DNA of 64,000 nt from Saccharina japonica. Taxonomy: Eukaryota; Sar; Phaeophyceae; Laminariales; Laminariaceae. The position numbers were made by a program, and so were the translations under genes. This document shows, one piece after another, positions 48,074 through 59,500 of this stretch. The notes under the pieces were generated by a model. It ran no database searches. It saw only the letters and a list, made by a program, of their open reading frames with translations, and was not told where the DNA came from. Location of the stretch: assembly GCA_008828725.1 (NCBI GenBank), contig MEHQ01001000.1, positions 501,453 through 565,452 on the forward strand. Direction: 5' to 3'. Position 1 is the stretch's first letter, and every line of letters starts with the position of its first letter.

Positions 48074-48109
<36 letters not shown>

Positions 48110-50150
48110 ACCATCTGGGGAGGGGGGGGGGCGACTGGCCGAGCTACCCTAGACCAGTGTACTGATGCAGTCCGATATACTGATCGCTGACGAAGTCGGT
48201 ATCATATCTACTGATTGATTGAGGTTGACATTTGCCCAGCCCTCCTGTTTTACTTTCAACTGTCTAACACGACGTCGTACGTATAATATGATACTATGGG
48301 CAGGACTTGCATCGACACGATGCAATGTCATCGGGCATAAAGCGGGCAGAGAGAGCCGCTGAGGAAGCGGAAGGGAAGTGGCTTGCAGCTGAACAGAAGG
48401 CGCGAATGCTGCAAACCGAGGTAAGAAATTCCCCCGTGCGCCCCAGCCCCCAGCCCCCAGCATCCATCCGCGAATGGATATACCGGGTATAAAAATATAA
48501 CGGTGTTTCTTGGTCTGAGCGCAACAAACAACATTTAAGATACCACAGGTAGGTACAGTATATCTCAGCAGCGGAGCACGTGAGACAACCGAGCTTCGCA
48601 CTTTTCCTAGCCATCGTGTTAGAACTGCACGCGCATTACATGCAGTACATCGGTGACATACGGCGGTATCGCCAAGAGCTCTCTCTCCCTCTCTCCTCTC
48701 CTTTTCAGCCTGCGCGTGAGGTACCTTTTTGCATTGTTAAAAAAAACAAAAGATTTCTACGACTTGTTCCGCAATGTGCTTGCTTGATTGACCAGTTGGA
48801 AAAGAGAGCCCGCGAGATGCAATCCCAGACGATAATCAGCGAAGCGAACGAGAGCGAGATTGATGCCCAGGCGACTGAGATTGAACATCACAAAACTGAG
48901 ATTTTGGGCTTAAAAAAGTGAGTCGCGCCGCCATGAACTAAACACACAAAGCAGCAAAGCACAAAACACGCGCACATTACACACTGTGGTGTAAATGCAA
49001 CAAACACAACATAAACCAACATAATATATCTACACAGACAAAGCCTCGCCTTCCTCGCATCTACTGATGGCACACTTTTCTACCAGATACATACACCGTT
49101 TGATATCATGCCCACGGCTTCGATGCGTGCTTTAGTGATCGCAGTTTTTTGGGTGTAGGGTACAGTAGTACTGTTCATACTGTGGATACTGCCGATACTA
49201 CAGTAGTACCTGGTAGCTGTTAGAGATGACAAATATTATAGCAGTATGAATAGTCGGTACGAGCTGGTGCACAAGCTGAACCCACACACCTAATAGTAGC
49301 AGTAGTTTGGGATCCTAGAAACCAAACAAAAAATCCTAGAAACCAACAAACACAACAACGGGTTTCATTTTTTATACGTTGTGAAAATAATGAAAACAAA
49401 AAAACGGCGGCTACGATACGACGCAGCGACGGTTTCACTTTTGGTTTTTACAAAAAAACGGTTTCGTTTTGTACGTATCTATATCTTCTACTCTACCTAC
49501 CGGTTGGCCGTCGTTGTCAATCTAGAATCGAGACTCTGGAGCAAGTATCAGTACGAGTACTGCACCAGGAGGGCTTCTTTCCACTCGTATCTCGAAGATC
49601 ACCAACCGGTATATGTTTCGTGTCGCTGTGCTTTGACCTCCGCCATTCTGTACCTACTTACTGCCTCAATCGCAAAAGGGCACTGCGTGCCAGAGACGAA
49701 CAAATTTCGACGGAAGGTACCAGGAGCTCCAACTTGAAGCGAGAGCTGTCGCGCGTGCGGCGAGACTTCATTGTCAGCACGTCCAACCGGACCGAACAGC
49801 AAAACGCGTTTCTTGGCGGTCGGAAGAAGGGGAACGCTGCCGTTCGACGTCGTGCCACCAGTCTTCTTGCGCGCGATGCATCGGCCGGTGCGTGTGCGCC
49901 CGCCAGGATCCCAGCATCGTCAACGGACAGATGCAGACAGCAGCCCCTTTCTCGTCTGGAATCGAGCGCTTTACAGGAGGCACGAAACATGGTGTCGTTA
50001 GATGGCGTGTTTTTGTCCAAGGTGGATGCTTCCGCTTTTTCTCCACTCGTAGGGCCCAGCTCTAGCGGGTTGGATGGCTACAACGGAAGGAGCATCGAGA
50101 GGGCACATGCTCCACAACCAAGGTCTTCAGGTGTGATGGTGTTCGTTTGA
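43072..50150 (+). CDS. Coiled-coil protein, 375 residues
   Basis: Six exons: 43072-43188, 43409-43638, 47308-47377, 48304-48420, 48796-48917, 49679-50150. Sum 1128 bp with all phases compatible. The N terminus is acidic/Ser-rich (MPSEGAVSRAVSRDRNGDSP). Residues about 40-250 are a long coiled coil with heptad-like Leu/Ile and charged residues (KEKVKSMEEALEAKEERLRT, ERAAEEAEGKWLAAEQKARM, EIDAQATEIEHHKTEILGL). The last 110 residues are Ser/Arg/Ala-rich without a domain. Intron 2 is 3.7 kb and carries a SINE-B, a TTAA MITE and a TCGAGCAAC MITE. A centrosomal, flagellar or cytoskeletal role would be typical for such a protein but cannot be shown. Additional small exons in intron 2 cannot be excluded. 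Confidence 0.7.
43863..43925 (+). repeat. GGTACCC tandem repeat
   Basis: Four perfect GGTACCC heptamers are followed by degenerate units (CCCGGTATGCGGTACC). It lies in intron 2 of the coiled-coil gene. Confidence 0.8.
44866..45108. mobile_element. TCGAGCAAC MITE, isolated copy
   Basis: Ends GGGTCGTTCATATCGAGCAA and its near complement GTTGCTCGAGAACGGCCC enclose A/T-rich DNA with TTGGAAAG-type strings, AACAGAGGGCAAAA and GCGCGAAAAAA. It belongs to the same family as the cluster at 50369-51960. It lies in the large intron of the coiled-coil gene. Confidence 0.8.
45201..45280. mobile_element. TTAA-flanked 85-bp MITE, copy 3
   Basis: A complete left end (TTAACCCATTCAGAACTG) and conserved core (ATCCCACACTAATTTCAAG). 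The right end is shortened to CCAGTTAAGGGG. Confidence 0.7.
45545..45897 (-). mobile_element. SINE-B copy with flanking direct repeats
   Basis: Two direct blocks of about 75 bp (45548-45625, 45823-45895), both with GAGCTATAG, AAAAGATCGATCG, CAGCCCAGGGTAA and AACACTC, flank a body with a poly-C run, GAACGGCGGGATATTTGGG and CGCAAGCGTTTCTATAAAAG. On minus a tRNA-like head has GGGTTCTAATCTC as B box and a TAGCTCA-type A box. It lies in intron 2 of the coiled-coil gene. Confidence 0.7.
46348..46560 (-). CDS. Possible C-terminal exon, unknown
   Basis: After an acceptor (CCTGTTGACAG) the minus strand is open for about 69 codons to a stop. It reads FRELRSRATFLSQEPDRSDA and ends ILTKIFDEDAEH-like (VLTKIFDEDAEH). 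It lies inside an intron of the plus-strand coiled-coil gene, so it is either a nested gene or chance. No partner exon was found. Confidence 0.2.
   Translation of the reverse strand, partial: PVDSFRELRSRATFLSQEPDRSDAFFITKSASDSKTAPHTSGTQRRIRKVAVSPAADTVLTKIFDEDAEH
48073..48106 (+). repeat. Poly-C tract of about 34
   Basis: One of the longest homopolymers in the window, in an intron of the coiled-coil gene. It is comparable with the poly-G at 26665-26699 and the poly-C at 27970-27989. Confidence 0.85.
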
Positions 50151-50368
50151 GTTTCTAAACCAGTGAAAGACAGACAGTTCTACAGCAGTACAGTATCAAT
50201 TATCGTGCAGTCTTCGTGTAAAGTGCTTCGGCCGAGTATTTACAGCAGTATAGAACCAACTGCCTTGTATCCTTGTTCGCGCGACGCTGTTATATGCCTA
50301 TCGGCACCGTACTGGTCCTAAACTCGATGTTCCCTGCCCCCCCCCCCCAAAGTACCTGAGGGAAGCGC
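50151..50368. other. 3' flank of coiled-coil gene
   Basis: Short spacer between the TGA of the coiled-coil gene and the MITE cluster. It contains ACAGCAGTA-type words and a poly-C tract. It probably contains the 3' untranslated region. Confidence 0.4.
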
Positions 50369-51960
50369 GGGCCATTCTTATCGAGCAGCTTTTTTTCATA
50401 ATTTCCATTTTTTTTTTTCCAAAAAAAAAGGAAAAAAGAGGAAATATTGGAAATATTGGAAATATTGGAAATTCTTCGGATGGCAAATTGTCAAATTGTT
50501 TGGAAGGCTAAGGCTTCGAGTTCCAATAAATGGAAAACAAATGGAAAAAATGGAAATACAGAAAATTGCGCGAAACACAATGTAGGAAATTGTGGAAATT
50601 TATGGCTCCGATAAGCATGGCCCTCAGGGATTGAGAATACCGTAAAGAGCGTTGAGTGCGCACGGGGGTGCAGTCGTTTTTCAGCGCTCGGTTTTTCCAG
50701 AACGGGTAGGTTGCCAATACCAAGCACGGCGGTGTTTTCGGAAAGATCTGGTCGAGGGCCTTCCGAAAACATGATGATGTTCGACTTTCGGGCCATTCTC
50801 TAGGGCCATTCTTATCGAGCAGCTTTTTTCCATCATTCCCAATATTTTTTTCCCAAAACAAGAAGGAAAAAAAGAGGAAATATTGGGAAAAAATGGAAAT
50901 ACTGGAAATTCTTCACAGGGCAAAACATGTTTGAAAGGCTTCGCGTTCCAATAAATGGAAAAAAAAGGAAATCTAGAAAATTGCGCGAAATTATTTTCGG
51001 AAAATTTGGAAATTTCATGCCCCTTATCGGAGCCATGAAATTCCAAAATTTCCAATATTTTTTTCGCGCAATTTTTTGTATTTCCATCTTTCCCATTTTG
51101 TTTTTTCCATTCATTGGAACGCGAAGCCTTCCAATAATTTTTCCCTGTGAAGAATTTCCAAAAAATTGAAATATTTCCTCTTTTTCGTCGTTTGTTTGGA
51201 AAAAAATATTATTTTTTTTGGGAAAAAGTTGCTCGATAAGGGTCGTTCTTATCGAGCAACTTTTTTCCAAAATTTCCAAATATTTTTTTCGCGCAATTTT
51301 TAGGACTTCCATATTTTCCAAAAATATTTTCCAAATTTTGGAATGCAAAGCCTTCCAAATATTTTGCCCTCTGTAAAAATTCCAAATTTTCAAATAAATC
51401 CTGTTTTTTCTTGATTTTCCTGTTTTTTTTTTATTTTGTTTTTGGAATTTAAAAAAAAAAGTTGCTCGATAAGAACGACCCTAAGAACAGATAATCGAGT
51501 GATTTTTTTCCAAAATTTTCAATATTTTTTTCCAAAAAAAGCAGGAAAAACAGGATTTATTTAGAAAGTTTGGAATTTTAACAGAGGGCAAAATTTGGAA
51601 GGCTTTCGCATTCCAATATTTGGAATTTATTTTAGGAGAAAATGGAAATCCTAAAAATTACGCGAAAAGAAATGTTGGAAATTTGGAAAAAATATATGCT
51701 CGATAAGAACGACCCTTAGGCCCATTCTTATCGGAGCCATAAACTTCCAAAAATTCCTATGTTTCCTATGTTTTGTTTTCGTGCAATTTTCTATATTTCC
51801 ATTTTTTTCCATTTTTGTTTTCCATTTATTGGAACGTGAAGCCTTCCAAACATTTTGCCCTCTGAAGAATTTCCAATATTTCCAATATTTCCTACGTATT
51901 TGTTTTGGAAAAAAATATTGGAAGTTATGGAAAAAAGCTGCTCGATAAGAACGAGCCTTA
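50369..51960. mobile_element. Cluster of six TCGAGCAAC MITEs
   Basis: Six related A/T-rich elements of about 230-250 bp: about 50369-50625, 50802-51040, 51018-51248, 51239-51484, 51480-51718 and 51718-51960. Each is bounded by variants of TTCTTATCGAGCAACTTTTT and its complement. Interiors share GCGCGAAA/TTTCGCGC, GAAGCCTTCCAA and GGCAAAA blocks. Neighbours sometimes share or overlap their ends. A different variant has TTATCGGAGCCAT ends. About 175 bp of other DNA (50626-50801) separates the first two. Open frames here are Ile/Phe/Lys-rich artefacts. Confidence 0.8.
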
Positions 51961-52294
51961 GCACCCTACTGTACCTATATACCGTTGTCGAGAAAACGAG
52001 CGCTGAAAAACGATCGCACGCACCCCTCCCTGTGCGACTTCAACGCTCTTTACCGTATACCACCAGTCAGTGCGTAGTATCACTCGGAAGAGGCCAGACC
52101 GATCACAATTTTGGTTTATCATGTTTGTGGCAAAATGCCGAAATGGCGCATCGACGGGCGAGCTACCGGTAGTCTGTCGCGTATCTTATGTATCTTGGCT
52201 TTTCACACCTTTCAAAAGGTCGGATGCTGTATTGTCGACGGTTAGTACTCGTATAGCGAGGGGACAGGTACTGCCGTTGTGTTCTGCTTTTACC

Positions 52295-52705
52295 ATGGGT
52301 TGTGCGCGTGCATACCTACAGTGTACAGCATCCTCTATCCTGTCGTTTGCATTAACCGCTAAAGCCGCCCCCGTTGCCGTGGTGCTCTTATCGTTGTTCA
52401 TAGGTTGCGCCAACGTAAACAACGTCGACACGCCAGACGAAAGTAGTGCGGAATCGAAGCATCAAAATGCGACGGGCAACAAAGAGGGGCGTGCTCGAGC
52501 CAACCCTGCCAACCCTGGCTCAACCCTTCTAGTCCCAGGATCACTCTACGTTGGCACAGGTCTAGGCTTCAAGAAGACGCCGGTTTGGGTCCCCCCTGGA
52601 GGATCAGCGAAGGACAAGCTGAAAAACATCATGGAGGACAAAACGAATAGCTGCAATCAAGCGTCACCTATCATCGTTTGTGACAACAACGAGGAACGCG
52701 ATTGA
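52295..52705 (+). CDS. Small membrane-anchored protein, 136 residues
   Basis: The chosen ATG at 52295 (MGCARAYLQC) precedes a hydrophobic segment at residues about 24-40 (AAPVAVVLLSLFIGCA). A polar, Asn/Ser/Glu-rich stretch follows, then VPGSLYVGTGLGFKKTPVWV and an acidic end. The Gly2-Cys3 start could be lipidated; alternatively the hydrophobic part is a late signal peptide or anchor. The frame is open further upstream to 52070, so an earlier start or upstream exon is possible. Single exon as modelled. No family is recognised. Confidence 0.5.
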   Translation: MGCARAYLQCTASSILSFALTAKAAPVAVVLLSLFIGCANVNNVDTPDESSAESKHQNATGNKEGRARANPANPGSTLLVPGSLYVGTGLGFKKTPVWVPPGGSAKDKLKNIMEDKTNSCNQASPIIVCDNNEERD

Positions 52706-53547
52706 TGATAGATTAGATAGATTCCTTACAATATATAGTATAGACAGTTTAGTTTTGTTGTCCCGACAGGGCAATCATTTCGTGAAGGTGCCGCGTTTGA
52801 ACTATGAATAGTTTCTTTGATTATTGTTTCATTTTCTTCCGCGTCAAATGGTGGAGGCGTTATTTTGTAGCTTCCCATCGTCCCACGACGAAAGCTAGTG
52901 CGGTAATTTGTTTGAGTGCGTCAACATGGCGTCGCAGGCAATGGCCGACGGGTCGAGCAGGCCGTGCAGCATCAGCATTGTTTGCGATGCGCGACCACGA
53001 GAGCAGCACAGAACAAAACGAACAGTCAACGGGGAAGCGAAAAATGACCTGTGACTGCCCTCCCAGTGGTGCGATTTGGAAACCGTACACTGCCAGAGGT
53101 CTTTTAACATAATACAGCAGTACCAGTAGATGACAGGCGTTCGGTTCCAACGTTGAAAAAAAAGATACCAGGATAGACTATTAATAGTTGATAGAGTGAT
53201 CTTGACGAAGGTGGGATTACTACTACAGCTGTACTACAAGCGCTTGCGTTCTGACGGGAGAACGCCATCGTATATACGAGTACTGAAAACACGACAAAAT
53301 GCATAAATACCGCATCTCCAGCGTCTCCAGTGTATTAAAGTAAATCTCCTTAACCCATTCAGAACTGAAAAAATATCCCACACTAAAGTCAAGTAGTTTG
53401 TCCCCAAATACGTGGGACCAGTTCTTAAGACTTGAACAGTTGACCATCAACGTCTGGCATCTATTATTAAGAGCCAAAAGTGCATTAATCTTTCAAGATA
53501 TTTTGGATCACACGTGGTGCAATAATTATCTTTCAAGGTCGGGCGTC
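52706..53547. other. Intergenic between convergent genes
   Basis: Lies between the stop of the small membrane protein and the stop of APC4 on the opposite strand. It contains one TTAA MITE and two overlapping frames (52804-53112 on plus, 52860-53150 on minus) of which neither is convincing. Confidence 0.45.
53350..53431. mobile_element. TTAA-flanked 85-bp MITE, copy 4
   Basis: Left end TTAACCCATTCAGAACTG and core ATCCCACACTAAAGTCAAG are intact. The right end reads GGACCAGTTCTTAAG. It lies about 120 bp downstream of the APC4 stop codon on the minus strand. Confidence 0.75.
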
Positions 53548-56500
53548 TCATTCCCCTTCGCTGGCCTCGTCCTCTCCGTCCTCTTCTTCGTCCTCTTCGA
53601 GGTCGAAAACAACCAAATGCTTCGACGAGCTCACCGCGCACGCCACCCCACGCGCGCCGGAAAGTGCCATGGTGACTCCCTTGATGTGCTCAGGCAGCTC
53701 CCTCGATCGGCTGCCCAAGTCCGACAACAGCTGAACCTCTACACCCTGAGCACGCGCTGTTGCCATCACGTCTCTCAACCCCCCCCCTCCTCGTGCCTTC
53801 CGAGCGGGCGACGCCAAGCCTTGGTCGTGGAAGGAGGCGAGAGTGCCGACCGCAGTGAAGCTGAGATCGTCCAAGGCGAGCAGATGGAGAGCGGTTGCTC
53901 GATCGGTGTCTCCTATCGGTTCTAAAACAACAGCCAGCCGCCTCTCATTCTGCGTCGGGACCCCCGGCACACTCCCGTAGAAAGCCACCTGTCTCACTTG
54001 AGACCCAGGCGGAGACCTCACGCCCACTACCCGTACCGAGCCCTGGCTACGGCTGTCGCTACTGCAAGACGAACTCGACGACAGCATCGAAGTTGGAATT
54101 GCCGCCGGCGTGACGATTATCCACACCACGTCCAATCCTTTGCCACCCCGACTATTGTCTGGGGCCACCGCCGCCACGACAATGCCGCCGAGGTTTCCAC
54201 GATCAGGGTCGCCTCCGTCCATACATCCCGCTGGCAGCTTGTCCTCGAAGCACATGCACGTTCGCATCGGCACCAGCGGGGGGGCGCCCTTGGCCGCAGC
54301 CTTCGCCGCTGCCTTCGCCGCGGCTCTGGTCCTAACGATCTCTGAAGCGCCGCCTTCCGAAGAAACACACAGTCTTGCGCGGGAAATATTGGTCTTGGCG
54401 CTGGTGAGGCTGGGGCTGTTTGTTGGGGCCTTGAAGACCTCTGCCACAGACGCTTCCAGGCGTTGCACCTGGGTTCGCCGTGAAAAAAAAACAGAGGTAT
54501 GTACCGATATCGCGTTCTATGTAGCAGCCCTTTCCGGATCAGCCTGTAACAGTTATCCGCGCCACCTCTACAACCTCGATATGAAGCAGTCATCCTCGAA
54601 CTAAAGCCTGGAAAAAAAATGAGAAGCGCGCGTTGTGAGTTGTGATTCACTACGTCAACCCGCTTTCTTCTGCACGCTCATGTCGCAAAACGCCTTCCAT
54701 GGACAAGCCAAGCCAGGTGGAAACATCGTTACGGCCTACTGGTACCCGATAAGTAGTTTTGATGACGTCACGTATGGCAAAGATATTGGTCTCACCTGGT
54801 CTCGTATTGTACGCGAAGCCAGCGGCGCCTCCGCGGCTGGCAGTTCCGATGCAGTTTTTGGCTTCTCGTGCGTAGAAAGGCCGGGAACCCTTGTTCCAAT
54901 CATGGACTCCACCTGTTGCATGACATATACGTATTCGACATCGTTGGACTGATCAACACGCTGCCCCTGATTTCTTGTGCAACGCTGTACGTGAGACACG
55001 TCTCCCGAGCCCTTCGACAAACTACGTATTCCGGGCATGTTCAACCCGCCCTCGACAAGTATTCTAACTTCCTTCCTTTTGCGACTGCTTGCCTATGTAC
55101 GAGTGGTGCATACAACAAGTGACTAACTATCATGTACACACAAAGGAGTCGCTGCTATTGCGTTTCAAAACAAGTACTGCCCCCAACACCTCGTAGGAAT
55201 TGATGGCATTGTATAATTACAAAATGTGCAATCGATTGCCCCGACGCTAACAGCATCAACCGAGCGGGCTGCCTGGTATCACCCAAGCTCACCCGGGATC
55301 GGGGCGATGTGTCATGCAGTCCAGAGTTGGAAGGCGACGCATCGGAAGGCAAGGGCTCCTTTAGAATGGAGAGAACGGAATTTGCCAGGGTTAGGCTGGG
55401 TGGGTGGCGCTCGCCGCCCTCGGCACCTTCGGCAGCGCCAGAATCGGTGACTATTGGTGCCATCTGCTCGAGCCAGAGCAACAGGAACCGAAGGCGCGAG
55501 CGACTGATTTGCACCTCCTGCAATGTCTGCTCCACCTTCACACTGAGAGGTATGTTGAAGGGACAGACGATAGACGGACGGTCAGAAAACCGTGGGGGGG
55601 AAAGCGAGTATTAGGGCTCTGGTACGCCTCGATCAACACCGACATTTTTTTTCCGTCGTTGCCGGTAGATCACCCCTTCGCAAAACGCGGAGCTCAATGC
55701 ACGGGCACATTTTTTTTTCGTGTTTTGAGCACGTTGGCCTCTCGCTAGCTAGGCCTAAGCATGGCGATTTATGCTCGTCCACATCATCACCAGGGTCGGT
55801 GAAGGCTAAGCTGAGCCGTCTGCGGGAGATTGGTGCAAGCCCAACACAACATGCTTGTAAAGTATTCAGTTGGATTCGGTTGTGTATGACCGATGCCCTT
55901 GCTACCACTGATCATCGATACGTAGATAAGTTACGGACTACCTATTTAACATATTTCGGACAGTTGTACGAAGTATATGCTTACCACAGCATCTCGCAGT
56001 CCTTGAGGAACGCTTCCACCGGTGCCGAAGCTAGTCCAAGCTCGCCATTGCTCTCCGCGCCACCTTCGGCGCTGCAGGCAACCACCAATCGACGGAGGTC
56101 GCACGCTCGGAAAAGCAGCGTGCGCGCCAGGAAAGACACGTCGCCTCGTAGCATCGCCTCCACCTGCCAGCGCAAGTCGCGACGGGGCCCGCAGAGCAGA
56201 GAGAGGGGTGCGCGCGTATGCCATCTTCAAAAGTAGATAAAACCCCGGATGCTACATGACCTAGATGGTGCGTCAACAAAGGAAAAATACAAACAGCACC
56301 CTCCCCAGCGCTACGTGGCTACTCGTCACCTCGGGGCCAAACAAATTACACTGAGCCTGTAAGCAGTCGAAGCCGCGAAAACCGAACGCACCTGACCGGT
56401 TCCGGTGTCCACGCTCTTTCGCATACGAGCGAGCTGTGCTTGCGTGAGGCCCGTAGACAAGAACTGCACGAGCGCATCACTGCCGTACCCGCATGTCACC

Positions 56501-59500
56501 TAAAAGGGGAAACGTCCCAACGACCGTGTGCGAAAAACGGTCAAATGGAGGCGTTATTATGTCATGCATTACTACGAGGAGGAACCGAATGGCCCTATTT
56601 GATACGCGTGGCGTGCGCGCGTTGGAAGGAGACGAGCTTGAGTTTTATGTTTACCAATCCTCAAGAGGATTAAATATATATATAGATGGGGGAAGACGGG
56701 TGACGGTTTGTTACTTCGATGGCCCTCGTACGCGGCATTTCTCTTATAGCAGGTTGGGCAGAATGGGCGTGGACTTCTTTAACCCACTCTTTCCCAGCTA
56801 TGCACTTCCCATCTCTGGCAATAGTATAACAATTGCGGTGATTAGGCATCCCCGCGCGTCCTCGCTCGAACCAGGTCAAGAGGCAGCTGCTGCCTTTGCC
56901 CGCTCTCAGAAGAAGACCAACGAGACCACACTACAGGTCAGGATTAGGACACGTCACTCACGAGGTGGATAAGTTCGTCCTTTGGAGTGATCCTCTTGTC
57001 ATAGCCGAACCTTGGAAGGAGCTGCTCTAGGTTCCTGCGGTAAGGGTAAAGCGATACTGTAAGGGCGTAAGCGCGAGACCAAAAACAAAAAATTACCGAC
57101 GCGAAAAATCGATCCTGTCTGAACCATGAAACCGGCGGTGCGAAGGGAAAGTTAAGGCGTTTAAGGCTACGTAGCGATGAAACTGCCGACAGTTGCACGA
57201 TAGGCGTTGACTATTTAGCTAAAGGAGGCCCGTCAATAAAACCGCTGATATTGAAATGACCGGCGTTGCGCATACGGCTAAGAGGACTTGACAATATAAC
57301 GAATCACGGATCGGCACTGCATGGCGCCGCCGTAAGAAACTTACCTACTCGGCAATCTCATCTCAACTCTGAATCGACGCATACGCATTAAGGGAGAATG
57401 TTGTATTTGGTATGCTATCAGGGGTCGTCTACTACAAGGTCTAGCACCAAACATTCGAAAGTGACGGGTTACATATGTACTCTTTCGCTACAAAACTATG
57501 AGCCCCTTATACAATGCGTTAGCTCGGATCTTCCTAGGGGCGGGCTGTTCACTTCTCGCATTGCTTTGCGAGCTAGGAAGCACTTCCTGGTGGGATCAAG
57601 GCACGGGCGTAGACCCAACCCAACTCCCAACCCTAACCCTAACCCAAACCGGACCCAAAACGGACCAGAAACGGGCGAAAAACGCGGCTGCGCCGCTTTT
57701 GCATCTAGCGAGAAAATTGCGAGAATATTCCGAGCGCGGACCACAATTACGATATGCGGACCACAGGTACACGATTTTCAAGACAAAATCATGCCTTGAA
57801 GATCCGAGCTAACGGATTGTATGATGTACTCAAAACTATACAGCAAGCCATTTTTCCCGCCAGGTCCTTTATTGGCATCCCGGGTAAATAAACAACGGAC
57901 TTGATATCTTACCCGAGCTTGGTTTCAAGCACCTGCAAGGCACTAGTCCACAGCTGAGGCATGCGCGGCACGTACGTCGTCAAACGGCCAATGACCGCCC
58001 TGAAAGCTGTGAACTGCATCGCCAAGGGCTTGAGCTCGTGCCGTTGCCGCCAAAGCAGTGGCAGGTCCACCTATCCCCGCCAGGTAGTATAGACCATCAA
58101 AACGCGGCGTGTTGACGCCAGCGAGAACGAGCAGCGAGGAGACGCGGCATTGAAACCATGTAAATAATTGAACCTCGCACCAGGCACAGGCGCGATACAA
58201 GTACATTCGTCGGCGGGTACAGTGGCCAATTTTACGCCAGCGCCAGTCTCCCCTTACCTGGACAAGCTCGATGTGCCCGTCCACCTCTATCAGGGCGGAG
58301 AGGAGGCTGAGATCCGAGCTCAGGGTCAGCTGCAAGGGCCGCACCCCTTGCTCCGCTCCATCACCATCGCCGTCACCATCGCTTTCCGTCAAACCAGCTC
58401 CACCCGCACCGTCCTGTCCAGGCGATCTCCGAGATCGTCTCTGACGGGGGCTGTCAGGCTTTGCCGGGCTTGATCTACTGCCCACCGAGCCGCGGCCCTT
58501 CCCCTTTTCATCGACAGCCCGGTGCGCCCTGAGATCGATGGTGATGAGTCTGTACGCTCCGCAGATGGAAAGTACGACCACTCCAGCCGCGTCCGCACTC
58601 GCCAGGACGCTGACGGGGCGCTCCTTCATCCCCTGGGGCAGGACGACCGAGCGCAAACACGGCGCACACAGTAGGTGGAGGGGGGCATGTTGAATGTCTA
58701 TGAACGCCTTTGTCCATAGCTCAACCGTGCAGCTACGTATGGCAAAAGCACCAGGACCAAGGTGGTGACACACAAACGAGTTGCATTCCGCGCATCCACA
58801 GAAATGTTGCGTCGCCATCGTTGAGAGCTTTTCCATGACAGATCTAACAACTTACGAGCTAAAATTTTAATCCAGAGCGGAAATGAGCACCGTTTGGTCG
58901 CATTCAGATTCTACACCAGCCACCACGGCATGCACGTACGTGTACCATGTGTACCAGGTACTACTACTGTACCCACGGGTACTACTGCACCAGGTACGTA
59001 TACAAATCCAAGCCCCCGTCGTTGTGCTATGTATACCTGCAACAGAGAAAAACCGTCATCCGCTTGCGAACCGTACTCCGAGGAGCGGCTCCCCAAACCG
59101 GCCCCAGCTGCCCCGTTGGCTCCGGGCACTCGATCAGATGATCCCAGCACGTGTTCGCAACGATCAGCGTACGCTGCGGCTATTTCCGCCAGCTGGTCAG
59201 CTTCCTCGTCGGCCCTCGAGCGGGCCGCGCCTAGTCGGGGCTGCTGTGCCACCCACGTCAGGGCAGCGAGGGGTCTGCCCTCGTGGAAAGGCAAGGAGCA
59301 CTCTTCGGCACCTGGTATAGACAAATTACGGCGTACAAAATACCGTGCGTTTGTCTAATTGGCTCGTATCCGGTACGTCAGAAACAATACCCGCCTTGCC
59401 TGTATATCTCGTACCAGGTACCAGTATACGGTATGCGTACGAGGCATACTTTATACATGAGTGTCGTAGCTCTCTTGCTTATCACGCAGGCGACTACACT

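Noticed and set aside
50298-51393. Minus-strand frames of 60-186 codons rich in Ile, Phe and Lys
   Set aside because: They are generated by the A/T-rich MITE cluster; the same strings recur in each unit.
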